Shown in pieces: positions 1-6,133 of a stretch of 8,722 nt of DNA. The notes beneath the pieces were generated by a model. That model was not told the origin of the DNA and did not search any database. It saw nothing but the letters and a program-made list of their open reading frames with translations. Position 1 is the first letter of the stretch, and the number at the start of each line of letters is the position of its first letter. The translations under genes and the position numbers were made by a program. Origin of the DNA: Deltaproteobacteria bacterium (GTDB taxonomy: Bacteria > Desulfobacterota > Desulfobulbia > Desulfobulbales > BM004). Location of the stretch: positions 1 through 8,722 of the forward strand of contig JAFDCT010000137.1 of assembly GCA_019312695.1 (NCBI GenBank). The letters are read 5' to 3'.

Positions 1-610
<610 letters not shown>

Positions 611-634
611 TCAATATCTGTCAGTTTTTCATAA

Positions 635-650
635 AACAGCAGCAGCTGTT
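635..650 (-). other. Small hairpin in the grpE-dnaK intergenic region
   Basis: AACAGC (635-640) and GCTGTT (645-650) form a perfect 6-bp stem with a 4-base loop. In the minus-strand transcript the stem is followed by TTTTATGAAAAA. It could be a weak terminator or attenuator, or a processing or stability element, between grpE and dnaK. The stem is short and the T run is interrupted, so full termination is unlikely. The structure is seen in the sequence; any function is inference. Confidence 0.35.
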
Positions 651-686
651 GTGTTTACCTTTTAGAGAAGAAATCTTTTACAAACT

Positions 687-715
687 ACAATGTGCACGAT
701 CTTTTTATTGTCAAG
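687..715 (-). promoter_or_regulatory. Possible internal (heat-shock-like) promoter before dnaK
   Basis: On the minus strand CTTGACA (709-715) overlaps the grpE stop codon. After 14 bases it is followed by CACATTGT (687-694). This resembles the sigma-32 layout (CTTGAAA, 13-15 bases, CCCCATnT) only partly. As a sigma-70 promoter the -35 is perfect but the -10 is poor. It could give dnaK extra transcription independent of grpE. The evidence is weak. Confidence 0.25.
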
Positions 716-1277
716 CCCCTGATTCTGTCGGTTTGGAAACAATAACCTTTGCCGGTCGCAGAAGCCTGTCCTTATAAAGATAGCCTTTCTGGAACTCCCG
801 CAACACCATGTTAGGTTCAATCTCTTCAGTTTCCTCCATGGCGAGTGCTTCATGAATATTAGGATCAAAGGGCTGGCCAATAGATTCTATTGCCTTTACG
901 CCATATTTTTTCAGCGTTGCCAGCAGACCATCCCGGGTGAGTTCAACCCCTTCCAGCAGGCTTGCAATGTTGTTGGCATCCTTGCCCTGGTCCATGGCGC
1001 GCTCTATGTTATCAATACCGGGAAGCAGCTCCTTTAAAATGTTCTCTTCGGCATATTTAAGAGATATTTCCCGTTCCCGCTCAAGGCGCTTCTTGGTATT
1101 TTCAAAATCAGCAGCAAGCCGCAGAATTCTGTCCTCGCTTTCCTGAAGCTTATTCCTTGCCTCTTCCAGTGCGGCAGCCATATCCTCTTCTCCTTCGCGG
1201 AGGTTTTCCTCCTCCTGCTTTTCCTCTGTCTCTTCTGGAGCAGACGGTTCAACCTCTTTCTTTTCTTTTGCAGCCAC
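711..1277 (-). CDS. grpE: Nucleotide exchange factor GrpE
   Basis: GrpE is a cytoplasmic homodimer that releases ADP from DnaK during the chaperone cycle. The 188-residue protein has the normal family layout. It begins with a very acidic, Glu-rich disordered tail (about residues 8-32), followed by a long charged coiled coil (about 33-85, including LRLAADFENTKKRLERERE). A four-helix section follows, then the C-terminal beta domain with PFDPNIHEAL at 136-145 and the family signature FQKGYLYKDRLLRPAKVIVS at 162-181. The start is GTG at 1275-1277. An in-frame TGA sits directly before it, so no earlier start is possible, and GGAG (1286-1289) is eight bases upstream. It ends 121 nt before dnaK on the same strand. 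No hrcA precedes it; it is the first gene of its transcript here. Family assignment is firm. Confidence 0.96.
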   Translation of the reverse strand: MAAKEKKEVEPSAPEETEEKQEEENLREGEEDMAAALEEARNKLQESEDRILRLAADFENTKKRLEREREISLKYAEENILKELLPGIDNIERAMDQGKDANNIASLLEGVELTRDGLLATLKKYGVKAIESIGQPFDPNIHEALAMEETEEIEPNMVLREFQKGYLYKDRLLRPAKVIVSKPTESGA

Positions 1278-1285
1278 TCAATCTT

Positions 1286-1289
1286 CTCC
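1286..1289 (-). promoter_or_regulatory. grpE ribosome binding site supporting a GTG start
   Basis: GGAG on the minus strand is placed eight bases before the GTG at 1277. Together with the in-frame TGA at 1278-1280 it fixes the grpE start as GTG. Confidence 0.75.
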
Positions 1290-1378
1290 GTGCACAGTTA
1301 AAAATTAATGTATCATCACATTAACCAGTTGAAACTTCTATACATTCATTGAAAATTTCACTTTCCGGGTTGAGGGGA

Positions 1379-1407
1379 ACAATAAGTATGGGCCCTGACC
1401 TTGTCAA
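1379..1407 (-). promoter_or_regulatory. Candidate sigma-70-type promoter for grpE-dnaK
   Basis: The minus strand has a perfect TTGACA (1402-1407), a 17-base spacer, and TATTGT (1379-1384, four of six consensus positions). It lies about 100 bases before the grpE start and just after the aminotransferase terminator, exactly where a new transcript should begin. The -35 sits in an 11-base palindrome, CCTTG-T-CAAGG (1399-1409). GCCCATACT inside the spacer resembles a sigma-32 -10 box, but it lies too close to the -35 to fit that model. No CIRCE repeat is present between 1278 and 1486. Confidence 0.45.
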
Positions 1408-1422
1408 GGCAATGACCAAACA

Positions 1423-1457
1423 AAAACCCCTGCTGCCGATCCGGCAGCAGGGGTTTT
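1423..1457 (-). terminator. Strong intrinsic terminator after the aminotransferase
   Basis: CCCCTGCTGCCG (1427-1438) and CGGCAGCAGGGG (1442-1453) form a perfect 12-bp GC-rich stem with a 3-base loop. It is flanked by AAAA and TTTT, which extend the pairing to 16 bp. On the minus strand the stem is followed by TTTTTGTTT. It lies about 30 bases beyond the aminotransferase stop and separates that gene from grpE-dnaK. The near-symmetry means it could also stop plus-strand transcription. Confidence 0.92.
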
Positions 1458-1486
1458 ATATTACCGTTTATAAACTGGCTTACTTC

Positions 1487-2791
1487 TCAGCTTGCAAGAT
1501 ATTTTTTTATGGATTCTGCAATTATATCGAAAATCTTTCTTAACCTAGCCTCCTCCGTTTCAAGCAGGGTTGAACGAAAACCCTGCAGGTCCGTGGCAAA
1601 TGATGACAATGGCACAACACATACCCCGGTTGCCCCAAGCAGATAATAAACAAACCGTTTATCAAGGGAGACATCGGATTTGTTCACCAGAGATTCAACA
1701 AACTGTCTTACTTCTTTGTTCTCGATGGGAAGGGTTTGTTTGTTACTCAGAACTCCCTCATTAAAAACCAGGCTCATGTAAAATGCACCGTTAGTCCTGT
1801 TTACCAGAACACCTTCAACATTTTTTAAGCTGTCATAGGCTATATTGGAAAATTTTTCATACCTCCTGATGCGCTGCTCCAAATATTCATGGTATTGCGG
1901 ATGGGTTACCACCTTTGGCATAACAAGCTGCGGCAATGTGGTTGAACAGACTTCCAGCATCTTGGCATTAAGGATGGACTGAATATACTTTTCGAACATC
2001 GGGTCCTTGTGCCCGTTGTATACCTCTATCCAGCCGCAGCGTGACCCGGGCCAGGGCATTTCCTTGGATATGCCGCGCATGACAATAGCCGGGACATCAT
2101 CGATAAGATCCGAAAGGGGCAGAGTGGTCTGACCGTTATATATAATGTTGATGTATATTTCATCACAGATTACAAAAAGGTCATATTTCTTGGCAAGATC
2201 CACCATTCCCTTGATTATCTCAACAGGATATACCGCACCGGTAGGATTATCAGGGTTGATGATCAGGATGCCGGCTACTGCCGGATTATATTTTATCCTT
2301 TTCTCGAGGTCATCCAGGTCAGGGTACCAGTTGTGATAAGGATCGAGCCTGTAGGTAACCGGCCGGTCACCGGCATGGGCTGCCTCCGCAGAAGAATGCG
2401 TAGTATAACTCGGGGTTGGCACTACTACACGGGCCGTCCGTTTCAAAAAACCAAAAACCTTACTGATGGCGTCGCCGAGACCGTTAAAAAAGATAATATC
2501 GTTATGGCCTAACTGCACTTTGCCTCTTTTGTTAGTCTGCTCCGCAATAAACTTTCTTGTCTCAAGGACACCTCTGGTAGGGCTGTAGCCATACGTGGCA
2601 TCATCCTGCACCAGTTCAGAGACTATATCTTTCATCCACTGGGGCATATGTTCTCCCTTGGCAACAGGGTCACCTATATTTTCCCAGTAGGTCTTCATTC
2701 CGAGTTCTTCCAGTTTTTCACCAACAGCAACGATATTACGAATCTCGTATGTCAGTTCGCCGGCGCCTATATGAAGAATATTTGTTCGCAT
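1487..2791 (-). CDS. PLP-dependent class I/II aminotransferase (AspC/AlaA-like)
   Basis: This is a fold-type I PLP enzyme, presumably cytoplasmic, that moves amino groups between an amino acid and a 2-oxo acid. Visible active-site parts are YGYSPTRG (67-74), the cofactor-binding NPDNPTG (179-185, Asn182), CDEIY (209-213, with Asp210 for the pyridine nitrogen and Tyr213), the Schiff-base Lys243 in GISKEMPWPGSR with phosphate-binding Arg251, and a C-terminal Arg406 in GFR, the expected substrate-carboxylate contact. At 434 residues it is longer than the usual 390-400, and the N terminus (HIGAGELTYEIRNIV) differs from typical aspartate aminotransferases. It looks like a separate subfamily whose substrate I cannot name. 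The ATG at 2789-2791 has GGGAG (2804-2808) twelve bases upstream, a rather long spacing. It follows the regulator gene on the same strand by 218 nt, with a hairpin between them, and ends at a strong terminator. Confidence 0.9.
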   Translation of the reverse strand: MRTNILHIGAGELTYEIRNIVAVGEKLEELGMKTYWENIGDPVAKGEHMPQWMKDIVSELVQDDATYGYSPTRGVLETRKFIAEQTNKRGKVQLGHNDIIFFNGLGDAISKVFGFLKRTARVVVPTPSYTTHSSAEAAHAGDRPVTYRLDPYHNWYPDLDDLEKRIKYNPAVAGILIINPDNPTGAVYPVEIIKGMVDLAKKYDLFVICDEIYINIIYNGQTTLPLSDLIDDVPAIVMRGISKEMPWPGSRCGWIEVYNGHKDPMFEKYIQSILNAKMLEVCSTTLPQLVMPKVVTHPQYHEYLEQRIRRYEKFSNIAYDSLKNVEGVLVNRTNGAFYMSLVFNEGVLSNKQTLPIENKEVRQFVESLVNKSDVSLDKRFVYYLLGATGVCVVPLSSFATDLQGFRSTLLETEEARLRKIFDIIAESIKKYLAS

Positions 2792-2811
2792 GCTATGTTA
2801 ACACTCCCTGT

Positions 2812-2827
2812 CGGAATTATGATTCCG
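2812..2827. promoter_or_regulatory. Inverted repeat upstream of the aminotransferase start
   Basis: CGGAAT (2812-2817), four bases, then ATTCCG (2822-2827) form a perfect 6-bp inverted repeat immediately upstream of the aminotransferase ribosome binding site. It overlaps a possible -10 (CATAAT on the minus strand). It could be an operator or a small RNA hairpin. Short repeats like this arise by chance, so confidence is low. Confidence 0.25.
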
Positions 2828-2876
2828 CATTTTTTAACTGTTTTTACTATTAAGATCTTTTGTTTTTAAATAAACC

Positions 2877-2906
2877 GGGCGAACACAGAGTTTTCAGTGT
2901 TCGCCC
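2877..2906 (-). terminator. Hairpin, likely terminator of the response-regulator gene
   Basis: GGGCGAACAC (2877-2886) and GTGTTCGCCC (2897-2906) form a perfect 10-bp stem around a 10-base loop. It lies about 100 bases past the regulator stop. The downstream tract on the minus strand is GGTTTATTTAAAAAC, so the T run is broken. Termination is plausible but may be incomplete. On the plus strand it is followed by AAAATTATAC, which is not a terminator tail. Confidence 0.6.
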
Positions 2907-2909
2907 AAA

Positions 2910-2915
2910 ATTATA
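2910..2915 (-). promoter_or_regulatory. Perfect TATAAT hexamer, possible -10 for the aminotransferase
   Basis: TATAAT on the minus strand overlaps the palindrome TATACGTATA (2912-2921). No convincing -35 is found 16-18 bases upstream. If used, RNA would start near 2903, inside the hairpin stem at 2877-2906, about 112 bases before the aminotransferase ATG. This is a suggestive site only. Confidence 0.25.
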
Positions 2916-3009
2916 CGTATACCACTAAAAATTGTTATTACCACAGGCTCAAAAGATAGTCAATGAACTCAATAACACTTAATTACATGACAAAAATCAA
3001 GCTGTTTCT

Positions 3010-4386
3010 TTATTCACTCTCATACTTGTTTAACTTGCTCTGGAGTGTCTTTCTGGTAATGCCCAAACGCCTTGCAGCCTCACTTTTATTGCCGTCCACC
3101 TCATCCAGGGTCTTTAAAATCACCAGTTTCTCCGCCTCCTCCAGGGATGACGGCAGCCCTTCCATACCGGCCGGTATATCGCCGTTTTTTTGCTGAGCCC
3201 ACTTCTTGATGGGGATTGGCAGGCTCTCCTCGTCAAGATAATCGCCACGCATGAGGATCACCCCCCGCTCCATGGCGTTTTCCAACTCACGGACATTGCC
3301 CGGCCATGGATAATGAAGCAGGATATCCATGCAGCCAGGGGTTATGCCTGATATACGCCGGTAATTCTTTTCACCGTACATCTCGAAAAAATGTTCAGCC
3401 AGAAGCGGTATATCCTCTCTCCTTTCCCTGAGGGGCGGAACATGCAGCGAAACTACGTTTAAGCGGTAATAAAGGTCTTCCCGGAAACGACCGGCCCTAA
3501 CCTCGTCTTCCAGGACCTTGTTGGTGGCAGCCAGCAGCCTGACATCCACCTCGACAACTTCCTGCCCCCCAACCCGTTGCAGCTCATGCTCCTGCAGGAC
3601 CCTAAGGAGTTTTACCTGCATGGCAGGCGAGGTCTCCCCAATCTCATCGAGGAAAAGTGTACCATGATCCGCCTGGACAAATTTGCCGTCCCGTCTGCGG
3701 TCGGCACCGGTAAAAGCTCCCTTTTCATGCCCGAACAGTTCTGATTCAAGCAGGTTTTCCACCAGGGCGGCACAATTAACCTTGACAAAAGGACCTTTTT
3801 TTCTGGCACTGTTACGGTGCAGGGCAGAAGCTATCAACTCCTTGCCGGTTCCGGATTCTCCGGTAATAAGTACAGTTGCTTCGGTCGGTGCAACAAAGGA
3901 AATCATCTCCAGCAGATCTTGCATGCCGGAAGACCTGCCAATGATTCCTGCCGTATCTATCTCGCCTTTTTTCCCTGCCTTTGCCCCTTCCTTTTCCTCT
4001 ACCACCTGCCGATGATCGAGGGCCCGCGCCATGGTCAAACGCAAACGTTCAAAATCAAGGGGCTTGGTCAGGTAGTCATGCGCGCCTATCTTTATTGCCT
4101 CAACCGCTGAATCAACCGAAGAATATGCCGTCATGATGACCACCGGTATGGCCGGATTAAAGGCATGAATCCGCCGCAGGGCTTCCATGCCGTCCATTTT
4201 TGCCATGCGGACATCCATAAGCACAGCATCATAGGAGTACCCTTCAACTGCAGCAACAGCTGTCGTGCCGTCATCAGCCTCATCGACATTCCAGCCCCAT
4301 TCGGCAAACATGGACTTCAGCATAAAGCGATGCGAACTGTCGTCATCAACAACCAGTACCTTTACCGCTTCTCCCTTTTTCTTCAC
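3010..4386 (-). CDS. Sigma-54-dependent response regulator (NtrC/AtoC/ZraR type)
   Basis: This 458-residue cytoplasmic regulator is activated by phosphorylation and opens sigma-54 promoters by ATP hydrolysis. Its receiver domain (about 8-122) has the acidic pair Asp14-Asp15, phosphoacceptor Asp58 in VLMDVRM, Thr86 and Lys108 in LTKPL. The AAA+ domain (about 147-385) has Walker A GESGTGKE (176-183), the sigma-54 contact loop GAFTGA (223-228), Walker B GTLFLDEIGE (242-251), FREDLYYRLN with Arg302 and Arg308, and sensor II WPGNVREL (361-368). A Fis-type helix-turn-helix follows at 431-455 (NKSEAARRLGITRKTLQSKL). All key residues are present. The start is GTG at 4384-4386: an in-frame TGA at 4402-4404 blocks earlier starts and no ATG lies between. 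Only a weak GGTGA precedes it by seven bases. No histidine kinase is adjacent, so signal and targets are unknown. Confidence 0.96.
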   Translation of the reverse strand: MKKKGEAVKVLVVDDDSSHRFMLKSMFAEWGWNVDEADDGTTAVAAVEGYSYDAVLMDVRMAKMDGMEALRRIHAFNPAIPVVIMTAYSSVDSAVEAIKIGAHDYLTKPLDFERLRLTMARALDHRQVVEEKEGAKAGKKGEIDTAGIIGRSSGMQDLLEMISFVAPTEATVLITGESGTGKELIASALHRNSARKKGPFVKVNCAALVENLLESELFGHEKGAFTGADRRRDGKFVQADHGTLFLDEIGETSPAMQVKLLRVLQEHELQRVGGQEVVEVDVRLLAATNKVLEDEVRAGRFREDLYYRLNVVSLHVPPLRERREDIPLLAEHFFEMYGEKNYRRISGITPGCMDILLHYPWPGNVRELENAMERGVILMRGDYLDEESLPIPIKKWAQQKNGDIPAGMEGLPSSLEEAEKLVILKTLDEVDGNKSEAARRLGITRKTLQSKLNKYESE

Positions 4387-4434
4387 CTGGGTTTCACCAT
4401 ATCAAATGACGAATGTTGTTAAATATTTCTCAAA

Positions 4435-4446
4435 AATGTATACATT
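4435..4446. promoter_or_regulatory. 12-bp perfect palindrome, candidate operator
   Basis: AATGTATACATT reads the same on both strands and covers the -10 of the proposed regulator promoter. Its position would suit autoregulation or another repressor. TATACATT recurs at 1339-1346 before grpE, without the left arm. The palindrome is seen directly; its role as an operator is inference. Confidence 0.35.
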
Positions 4447-4465
4447 GACCTGGATAAATACTCAA
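4437..4465 (-). promoter_or_regulatory. Candidate sigma-70 promoter for the response regulator
   Basis: On the minus strand TTGAGT (4460-4465), a 17-base spacer, and TATACA (4437-4442) give four of six matches in each box at ideal spacing. Transcription would begin near 4430, leaving a leader of about 45 bases before the GTG start. The -10 is embedded in the palindrome at 4435-4446. Confidence 0.42.
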
Positions 4466-4519
4466 CAAAATATAAAGTGATTACAATCGGTAAAATTATT
4501 GCCTGCCTTTGATTTAGCA

Positions 4520-4535
4520 TGGTCAAACTCTTGCT
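4520..4535 (+). promoter_or_regulatory. Sigma-54-like (-24/-12) element facing the rRNA methyltransferase gene
   Basis: TGG at 4520-4522 and TTGCT at 4531-4535 place the invariant GG and GC pairs exactly ten bases apart, as in TGGCACG-N4-TTGCW. The outer conserved bases match; the middle CACG does not (TCAA here). RNA would begin near 4546, about 50 bases before the ATG at 4598. It lies in the divergent region next to a sigma-54 activator gene, which makes it more credible, but a single imperfect match may be chance. Confidence 0.3.
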
Positions 4536-4597
4536 GCAAGCCCTATGCATCAGGGGAGACCTATTCCATATACTTTATCGTATAAATTTTTAAACTT

Positions 4598-5953
4598 ATG
4601 ACAAAGAAGAATCTGCATACCCTGACGATTGACAAACTTGTTCCGGGCGGTTTTGGTCTTGGCAGACTGGCAAATGGCATTATTGTTTTGGTCCGGCATG
4701 TATTACCAGGTGAAAAAGTGCTGATCTCTGAAGCTGAACGCAAAAAGGATTATATGTATGCAGCGCTTAAGGAGGTCCTGCAGCCTTCTATGGAGCGTAT
4801 TGAGCCGCCATGTCCTGTTTATGGCCGCTGCGGCGGCTGTGATCTGCAGCATGCTGCCCCTGAAAGCCAACTCCGTCTCAAAAAAACAATTCTTGGTGAG
4901 AGCCTGCAGCGAGGTTCTTCAACTCTACCCCATGATCGGCTTTTGCCTATCGAAGAACCGCTGGTAGCACCTTCACCATTCAATTATCGGCAGCGTCTCC
5001 GTTTACAGGTTGACGATCAAGGTAAATATGGTTTTTTCCAGCCAGAATCACATAGTATTGTGCCTGTTACTCAATGTCTGCTGGCAAAAAAGCAATTGAA
5101 CTCCGTACTCAAGCAGTTACATGCGCTCAACTCTTTTCATGGTTTTGTGAAGCACAGCAGTGCTTTTGAACTGCTCAGCAATCCGGATAAGGACAGGACT
5201 ATCCTGCTGCTGCATTTTCTGCGCAAGCCAAGGCCTGCCGACTCGACAGTTGCGGCAGATCTTAAAGGCCGGGTCAACGGCCTTTCCGCCATCCTCATGC
5301 TGGTTGAAGGATACGGTTTATACGACCCTTTGGAGCAAGCGTTTGCGGCAAGACCCCCGCTGCTGTCTTACACAGCAACCATTGAAGCCATTAAATCAAA
5401 GCTGATCTTCACCTGGGAGGCAGGCGGGTTCTGCCAGGTAAACCTTGAGCAGAACATCAGCCTTATAAAGCTTGTCCTGGATATGATTACCGGCGGTCCC
5501 CATAAAACCATTCTGGATCTCTACTGCGGCTATGGCAATTTTTCCCTGCCGGCTTCAACTTTTGCTGAACATGTCCTTGGTATAGACTCTCAAAATTCAG
5601 CGCTCCGGAGCGGCCTAAAAAATGCCTCGGTAAATGATATCCATAATTGCCGGTTTGAAAAAAAACAGGTGCCGGCTGCCGTTACCGCCATGGTGTCGGC
5701 TGATGCTTCTTTTAAGACAATAATTCTGGATCCTCCACGCCGGGGTGCGCCGGAAGTAACAGCTCTGCTGCCGAAACTTGCTGCAGACCGGATTATCTAT
5801 ATTTCGTGCAACCCTGCAACCCTGGCCCGGGACCTGATTCCGTTACTAGCAGCGGGTTATCATCTGTCCCGGCTGGTACCGGTCGACATGTTTCCCCAGA
5901 CCCATCACCTGGAAAGCGTCGCCCTCCTCGAAAGGTCGAGCAACCGCCTTTAA
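4598..5953 (+). CDS. rlmD: 23S rRNA m5U methyltransferase, RlmD/RumA type
   Basis: Enzymes of this family transfer a methyl group from S-adenosylmethionine to C5 of a uridine; RlmD acts on U1939 of 23S rRNA. The 451 residues begin with a TRAM RNA-binding domain (about 5-58, TIDKLVPGGFGLGRL). Four iron-sulfur cysteines follow in RlmD spacing: Cys72, Cys78 and Cys81 (C-x5-C-x2-C), and Cys160. The methyltransferase domain has FCQVN (278-282), the SAM loop ILDLYCGYGNFS (305-316), LDPPRRG (377-383), the nucleophile Cys404 in SCNP, and the general base Glu439 in HHLES. TRAM plus the cluster favours RlmD over TrmA or RlmC, though a tRNA- or dual-specific relative is not excluded. No clear Shine-Dalgarno precedes the ATG; the TRAM domain starts at once, so no later start fits. 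It is divergent from the regulator gene. Confidence 0.88.
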   Translation: MTKKNLHTLTIDKLVPGGFGLGRLANGIIVLVRHVLPGEKVLISEAERKKDYMYAALKEVLQPSMERIEPPCPVYGRCGGCDLQHAAPESQLRLKKTILGESLQRGSSTLPHDRLLPIEEPLVAPSPFNYRQRLRLQVDDQGKYGFFQPESHSIVPVTQCLLAKKQLNSVLKQLHALNSFHGFVKHSSAFELLSNPDKDRTILLLHFLRKPRPADSTVAADLKGRVNGLSAILMLVEGYGLYDPLEQAFAARPPLLSYTATIEAIKSKLIFTWEAGGFCQVNLEQNISLIKLVLDMITGGPHKTILDLYCGYGNFSLPASTFAEHVLGIDSQNSALRSGLKNASVNDIHNCRFEKKQVPAAVTAMVSADASFKTIILDPPRRGAPEVTALLPKLAADRIIYISCNPATLARDLIPLLAAGYHLSRLVPVDMFPQTHHLESVALLERSSNRL

Positions 5954-5980
5954 GCGTTGGAACTCACACTAATTGTAGAT

Positions 5981-6008
5981 TTGCAATATGGTTGTTGATG
6001 TTTAAAAT
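5981..6008 (+). promoter_or_regulatory. Candidate promoter for the MetE-like gene
   Basis: TTGCAA (5981-5986), a 16-base spacer, and TAAAAT (6003-6008, five of six) form a reasonable sigma-70 promoter after the rRNA methyltransferase stop. RNA would start near 6015, giving a leader of about 120 bases that contains the stem-loop at 6044-6085. A perfect TTGACA lies at 6010-6015, but no acceptable -10 follows it. The arms GCAATAT (5983-5989) and ATATTGC (6026-6032) form an inverted repeat around this region. Confidence 0.35.
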
Positions 6009-6043
6009 ATTGACAGAAACAGCTAATATTGCTAGGTAGGGAC

Positions 6044-6085
6044 CTGGTTTAAGCCCCATGCTTTGCAGAAGCTGAACTAAACCGG
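6044..6085 (+). ncRNA. Two-tier stem-loop in the 5' leader of the MetE-like gene
   Basis: CTGGTTTA (6044-6051) pairs with TAAACCGG (6078-6085) over eight positions including one G-U. Inside it GCTT (6060-6063) pairs with AAGC (6069-6072) around a 5-base loop. The structure ends 48 bases before the ATG of the MetE-like gene, with no T tract after it, so it is not a normal terminator. It might be a cis-acting RNA controlling methionine-related expression. I could not match it to a known SAM, SAH or cobalamin riboswitch by eye. The pairing is seen; the function is guesswork. Confidence 0.3.
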
Positions 6086-6133
6086 AAAACCCTTAACAAT
6101 TATTTATATAACCAACAGATCTGTAATTAAAAA

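Noticed and set aside
1278..1486. CIRCE (HrcA operator) before grpE
   Set aside because: I looked for TTAGCACTC-N9-GAGTGCTAA and found neither arm.
3683..4015. Plus-strand 110-codon frame opposite the response regulator
   Set aside because: It is antisense to the receiver-AAA+ linker and Walker A region, rich in Ser/Pro/Ala as expected from the complementary frame, with no known domain.
4386..4400. Five-codon ATG frame (MVKPR) whose stop overlaps the regulator GTG start
   Set aside because: It has no Shine-Dalgarno upstream and is too short to judge; overlap with the GTG could be chance. I used it only to note that no in-frame ATG start exists for the regulator.
6010..6038. TTGACA with TAGGTA at 17-base spacing as a promoter for the MetE-like gene
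   Set aside because: The -35 is perfect but the -10 matches only two of six positions; the pair at 5981-6008 is better balanced.
5954..6133. Known SAM, SAH or cobalamin riboswitch
   Set aside because: The space is short, no B12 box or SAM-I core is recognisable, and I could not fit the stems to a known family.
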